DNA of 32,559 nt from Candidatus Hydrogenedentota bacterium (lineage in GTDB: Bacteria; Hydrogenedentota; Hydrogenedentia; Hydrogenedentales; JAJRTN01): positions 1 to 32,559 of the forward strand of contig JAJRTN010000063.1 of NCBI GenBank assembly GCA_024278275.1, given 5' to 3'. The notes under the pieces are model-generated. The model was not told where the DNA came from. It was given only the letters and a program-made list of their open reading frames with translations, and ran no database searches. Positions 31,276-32,559 of the stretch are shown here, one piece after another (the stretch's first letter is position 1; the number at the start of each line of letters is the position of its first letter). Both the position numbers and the translations under genes were made by a program.

Positions 31276-32358
31276 ATGCGAAAACAGGGGTTTACACTGA
31301 TCGAGCTGCTGGTGGTGATCGCCATCATCGGCATCCTGGCGGCGATCCTGCTGCCCGCGCTGGCCCGGGCACGCGAAGCCGCGCGCCGCGCAAGCTGCGC
31401 GAACAGCCTCAAGCAATGGGGGCTCATCTGCAAGATGTACGCCGGAGAGAACCGGGGGAAGTATCCCGCGGGCAGCCGGGTGATCCCCCATGACGGAGCC
31501 CATGTTTATGCGTGGATGTTCGGCGTCAATGGTGGCGCGCTGTATCCCGATTACTGGACGGACCCCAATATCGCGATCTGTCCGTCCGACGCACGGGGCA
31601 CTTATGATCCCTTCGCCAACCTGGACATGGCCAACGGGTTCCTGAACATGACCGATGGGGATTACACCAAGCGCATCCAGGATACGGGAGCGCTCGTGGC
31701 GGCCGCGGGTAATCCGCCCATCGGCCAGGCGTGCCTGGACTACCAGTTGTCCGTACCCATTTCCTACATTTATGTACCCTATGCCGTTCGTACCACCAGC
31801 CAATTGCTTATGATGATGTTCACCTATGGCACGCAGGCTCGCAAGGCCTATGACCTCAATGTGGGCATGGGCGGGGTCGCCCAGTACGGTTGCGGCGAGG
31901 TCGGACTCTGGAAGGTCACGGGTGCGAACCGCGAAGCGGACCTGACGGATGTCATCACTGGTTGGGCGGTGTGGAACAATCCTTTTTACGACGATGGCGG
32001 CGCTCCCCTGCCCAGTACGCTCCATCGGACGCAGGACGGTATCGAGCGTTTCTTCATTACCGATATCAACAATCCCGCATCCGGCGCGCTCGCGCAAAGT
32101 GAGCTCATCATCATGTACGATGCCTTCGCCAACCAGGAAGACGTCTGGAGCCTTAGTGGCGATACGACCCGTGGCGGGGGTGGCATCATGAGCTTCAACC
32201 ATGTTCCCGGCGGATCGAACGTACTGTACATGGACGGACATGTCGAGTTCGTCAAGTACAAGGAAGCCACTCCGCTGAAGATCACGACGGGCCAGAACCC
32301 CGTCGCCTTGAGCCAGCACTGGTTCTTCTATGCGCCGCTCATGGGGGGCTATGAGTAG
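31276..32358 (+). CDS. Pseudopilin with prepilin N-terminal methylation motif (DUF1559-like)
   Basis: 360 aa from the ATG at 31276, backed by GGAGGAAGG. The N-terminus [34 protein letters not shown] is a class III prepilin signal: prepilin peptidase would cut at Gly5/Phe6, Glu10 is the conserved assembly residue, and a hydrophobic helix follows. [14 protein letters not shown] near the C-terminus is the H-Xn-DG signature of the DUF1559 group, here with ten residues between His and DG instead of the usual nine. This group is strongly expanded in Planctomycetota, Verrucomicrobiota and Lentisphaerota. It is assumed to form type II secretion or type IV pilus-like fibres. Divergent from the LacI-family gene, it may be sugar-regulated. 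It ends in TAG. Confidence 0.92.
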   Translation: MRKQGFTLIELLVVIAIIGILAAILLPALARAREAARRASCANSLKQWGLICKMYAGENRGKYPAGSRVIPHDGAHVYAWMFGVNGGALYPDYWTDPNIAICPSDARGTYDPFANLDMANGFLNMTDGDYTKRIQDTGALVAAAGNPPIGQACLDYQLSVPISYIYVPYAVRTTSQLLMMMFTYGTQARKAYDLNVGMGGVAQYGCGEVGLWKVTGANREADLTDVITGWAVWNNPFYDDGGAPLPSTLHRTQDGIERFFITDINNPASGALAQSELIIMYDAFANQEDVWSLSGDTTRGGGGIMSFNHVPGGSNVLYMDGHVEFVKYKEATPLKITTGQNPVALSQHWFFYAPLMGGYE

Positions 32359-32364
32359 CATTTG

Positions 32365-32555
32365 AAACAATCCGGCAACGGCCTCCCCTTACCCAGTTTT
32401 TTCCCGCAAATGAGTAATAGGGCCTGCGTCAATTTTGGGGGTTTTCATGCGGCGCGCTGCTCCCAGTATTCCTCGAACCGTCCTGATTGAATGACGCAAC
32501 GCAGTGCGGTGATTGCGTTTGCGCCGCGTACGGTCCACTCCATGCCGGATTGTTT
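32365..32555. repeat. 13-bp inverted repeat at the right-edge IS
   Basis: AAACAATCCGGCA (32365-32377) and TGCCGGATTGTTT (32543-32555) are exact inverted copies. One lies in the spacer after the pseudopilin gene and the other within the transposase C-terminus. It may be chance or related to element end recognition. Confidence 0.35.
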
Positions 32556-32559
32556 GAGC
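32445..32559 (-). CDS. ISKra4-family transposase, C-terminal fragment (cut by window edge)
   Basis: 38 codons and the stop are inside the window. The sequence contains SGMEWTVRGANAITALRC and ends SGRFEEYWEQRAA. This matches the well-conserved C-terminus of ISKra4-family transposases (GMRWxVxGANAIxALRC...FEDFW). The gene would continue beyond the right edge. The intervening 86 bp up to the pseudopilin stop codon probably include the end of the insertion sequence, but I cannot define the terminal repeat. Confidence 0.7.
   Translation of the reverse strand, partial: LKQSGMEWTVRGANAITALRCVIQSGRFEEYWEQRAA

Overview
The window is about 32.5 kb of GC-rich bacterial DNA from a Gram-negative (LPS-making) organism. 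The evidence for this is Kdo biosynthesis genes (kdsD-like and kdsA), an outer-membrane barrel protein and a Wzm/Wzt-type polysaccharide exporter. A DUF1559-like pseudopilin, a secreted sulfatase, a DUF6807/PmoA-like protein and large secreted six-hairpin glycosidases occur together most often in Planctomycetota, Verrucomicrobiota, Lentisphaerota and Hydrogenedentota. I place it in that neighbourhood, but no rRNA or other phylogenetic marker is present to settle it. Both ends cut into insertion sequences: an IS110-like start at the left edge and an ISKra4-like C-terminus at the right edge. I found no tRNA, rRNA or CRISPR array.

Left region (1-6285): an envelope-stress module. pspA and pspC run leftward behind a well-formed sigma-54 promoter. 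A divergent pspF encodes the matching sigma-54 activator and is followed by an unusual membrane-anchored TAXI-type binding protein. Next comes an alginate-export-type porin with a strong sigma-70 promoter, a leader of about 365 nt rich in hairpins, and a strong terminator.

Central region (6286-12640): a repeat-rich spacer, an archaeal-type GlmU-like nucleotidylyltransferase/acyltransferase (leftward), and lexA with a palindrome (CTGAA-N6-TTCAG) at its promoter. A Kdo pathway cluster follows (kdsD-like, kdsA, and an MptE/DUF115-like gene directly abutting kdsA). An AT-rich GxxExxY gene flanked by interspersed repeats sits inside that cluster.

Right-central region (12640-25740): a secreted carbohydrate-degradation area. 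It holds a DUF6807 protein, an orphan HigA antitoxin whose HigB toxin survives only as a stub of about 16 codons, an SGNH hydrolase, a sulfatase broken by one in-frame TAG, a small secreted protein with its own promoter and terminator, and two very large six-hairpin glycosidase-like genes. The second of these is broken by one in-frame TAA. The two large proteins share one beta-sandwich-like domain, at the N-terminus of the first and the C-terminus of the second.

Right region (25740-32559): a leftward, translationally coupled polysaccharide ABC exporter with one permease and two tandem Wzt-like ATPases, the longer carrying an extra C-terminal domain. A repeat-filled spacer, a LacI-family regulator and a divergent pseudopilin gene with a near-consensus promoter follow. 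The most interesting unexplained elements are the porin leader RNA, the candidate LexA operator, the decayed HigB next to intact HigA, the two nonsense-interrupted hydrolases, and the repeat-embedded GxxExxY gene.
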